From: Agrobacterium tumefaciens_K
Lineage (GTDB): Bacteria; Pseudomonadota; Alphaproteobacteria; Rhizobiales; Rhizobiaceae
Length of the DNA: 64,000 nucleotides
Direction of reading: 5' to 3'
NCBI RefSeq assembly: GCF_031801495.1
Contig: NZ_JAOEGC010000002.1
Coordinates: forward strand, 2,418,001-2,482,000
A program made the translations under genes and the position numbers. Below the pieces are notes generated by a model. That model did no database searches. It saw only the letters and a program-made list of their open reading frames with translations, and was not told the DNA's origin. Below are positions 63,114-64,000 of this stretch, one piece after another (the stretch's first letter is position 1; each line of letters starts with the position of its first letter).

Positions 63114-63752
63114 TCAGGCCGCTTTTTCCGTTGCAAGTTTGATACCGAGCGCGATGAACACCACGCCACTGGTACGGTCTATCCACTGGCTGGCGCGGGC
63201 AAAACCGGCGCGCATGCGCGGCGTCGTCATGAACAGGCTGACACCGACGAACCAGGCGATCAGACAAGTCGCCATCACCATTCCGTAGCCGAACTTGATC
63301 GCGACCGGCGTATGGGCATGCACCACTGTCGAGAAGATCGACAGGAAGAAGAATACCGGCTTGGGGTTGAGCGCATTGGCTGCAAAACCGAGCATGAAGG
63401 CTTTTGTCGCCGACTGATGCTTCTGCGATGAAGCATCACCGGAAACATCCGGCAATTCCGTCTTTCCAGCGCGAAGCGCCTTGATGCCGATATAGATCAG
63501 GTAGGCAACGCCCAGCCATTTGACGATGTTGAAGAGATAGATCGACTGCGAGATGATCAGGCCAAGGCCGAGGATCGTATAGGTCACATGGAACATCAGC
63601 GATGTTCCGATGCCAAAACTGGTGATGATCGCCTCGCGGCGCCCATGCACCATAGCCTGCCGCATGACCATGGCCAGATCCGCACCCGGAGACACGATGG
63701 CAAAGGCAAAAATCGCCATCAGAGATGCAAGTTCGATCAGATACTGATGCAC
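63114..63752 (-). CDS. LysE family translocator
   Basis: Amino-acid or metabolite exporter of the LysE/RhtB family, 212 aa, with six hydrophobic segments. The N-terminal block FAFAIVSPGADLAMVMRQAMVHG and the GFAANALNPKPVFFFLSIF block are family hallmarks. It lies 65 bp after sucB and 63 bp before lpdA on the same strand, so it interrupts the 2-oxoglutarate dehydrogenase gene run. Export of an amino acid linked to 2-oxoglutarate or glutamate is imaginable but unsupported. Confidence 0.9.
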   Translation of the reverse strand: MHQYLIELASLMAIFAFAIVSPGADLAMVMRQAMVHGRREAIITSFGIGTSLMFHVTYTILGLGLIISQSIYLFNIVKWLGVAYLIYIGIKALRAGKTELPDVSGDASSQKHQSATKAFMLGFAANALNPKPVFFFLSIFSTVVHAHTPVAIKFGYGMVMATCLIAWFVGVSLFMTTPRMRAGFARASQWIDRTSGVVFIALGIKLATEKAA

Positions 63753-63778
63753 GGGCTTTCTCCGCCGACCATGAAAGC

Positions 63779-63802
63779 GGGGGCGGCGTTACCGCGGCCC
63801 CC
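63779..63802 (-). other. GC-rich hairpin between sucB and lysE
   Basis: GGGGGC (63779-63784) pairs with GCCCCC (63797-63802) around 12 nt that can pair further (GGC with GCC-like bases). There is no T-run on the minus strand, so it may reduce or process rather than end the transcript into lysE. Confidence 0.5.
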
Positions 63803-63817
63803 GGCCCAGATTGCTTC

Positions 63818-64000
63818 TTAGAGGTCGAGAACCAGACGTTCCGGATCTTCGAGGCTTTCCTTGACGCGCACGAGGAACGTCACAGCTTCCTTGCCGTCGA
63901 CGATACGGTGATCGTAGGAAAGTGCAAGATACATCATCGGACGGATGACAACCTGACCGCCGATGGCAACCGGGCGCTCCTGAATCTTGTGCATGCCGAG
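63818..64000 (-). CDS. sucB: dihydrolipoamide succinyltransferase E2, C-terminal end (partial)
   Basis: The last 60 residues of the E2 of 2-oxoglutarate dehydrogenase; the gene continues past the right edge. The catalytic HxxxDG motif is clear in YDHRIVDG, preceded by RPMMYLALS and followed by VKESLEDPERLVLDL and a TAA stop. Succinyltransferase rather than acetyltransferase is inferred from the SucB-like ending and the lpdA context. Confidence 0.9.
   Translation of the reverse strand, partial: LGMHKIQERPVAIGGQVVIRPMMYLALSYDHRIVDGKEAVTFLVRVKESLEDPERLVLDL

Overview
The window looks like a piece of the main chromosome of an alphaproteobacterium of the Rhizobiaceae, most likely Agrobacterium or a near relative. 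The reasons are the ALAS-type hemA, the split F1 operon atpHAGDC, an FNR/FixK-type box upstream of hemA, TamA/TamB, a stand-alone CheW, moderately high GC, and protein sequences that read like Agrobacterium/Rhizobium orthologues. The assignment rests on recognition by eye; no search was run. No tRNA, rRNA, insertion sequence, prophage or CRISPR array was seen, and no gene is clearly broken. The right edge cuts the C-terminal end of sucB.

Region 1 (about 1-2.9 kb): a metallo-beta-lactamase-fold hydrolase is followed by a membrane adenylate cyclase carrying a 2Fe-2S ferredoxin domain. Region 2 (2.9-17.6 kb): a glycan-related block. It holds a UDP-sugar dehydrogenase with a small methyltransferase, a GT4 glycosyltransferase overlapping a NodB-like deacetylase, a GT32-like transferase, a complete oligopeptide-type ABC importer (fused ATPase, binding protein, two permeases), and then a GT4 enzyme between two MurG-like (COG4671-type) transferases. 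The importer runs straight into the last three transferase genes.

Region 3 (17.6-35.4 kb): an amino-sugar catabolic locus built from four transcription units around two divergent control regions. A minus-strand unit encodes an RpiR regulator, an SDR dehydrogenase, a cytoplasmic GH20 hexosaminidase, an M81/MlrC metallopeptidase, an MFS carrier and CutC. A lone NTF2-like gene faces it. A CUT1 sugar ABC importer with a Gfo/Idh oxidoreductase runs on the minus strand. A plus-strand unit encodes a GntR regulator, a SIS-domain deaminase, NagA and a ROK kinase. Together they can import an N-acetylhexosaminide, hydrolyse it inside the cell, phosphorylate the sugar, deacetylate it and deaminate it. 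Both divergent control regions carry pairs of a near-identical A/T-rich motif spaced 71 and 73 bp, which suggests a shared regulator.

Region 4 (35.4-64 kb): mostly conserved housekeeping genes. In order they are an FAD monooxygenase with a PAP2 phosphatase, dxr, hemA, a glycine-zipper lipoprotein, tamA-tamB, cheW, a soluble double-PAS chemoreceptor ending in a CheR-tether pentapeptide, fdhD, atpHAGDC, a small membrane protein, priA, xerC, a TraB/GumN protein, a DUF2867 protein, and sucB-lysE-lpdA (the 2-oxoglutarate dehydrogenase segment). Convergent pairs are closed by clear intrinsic terminators in several places.
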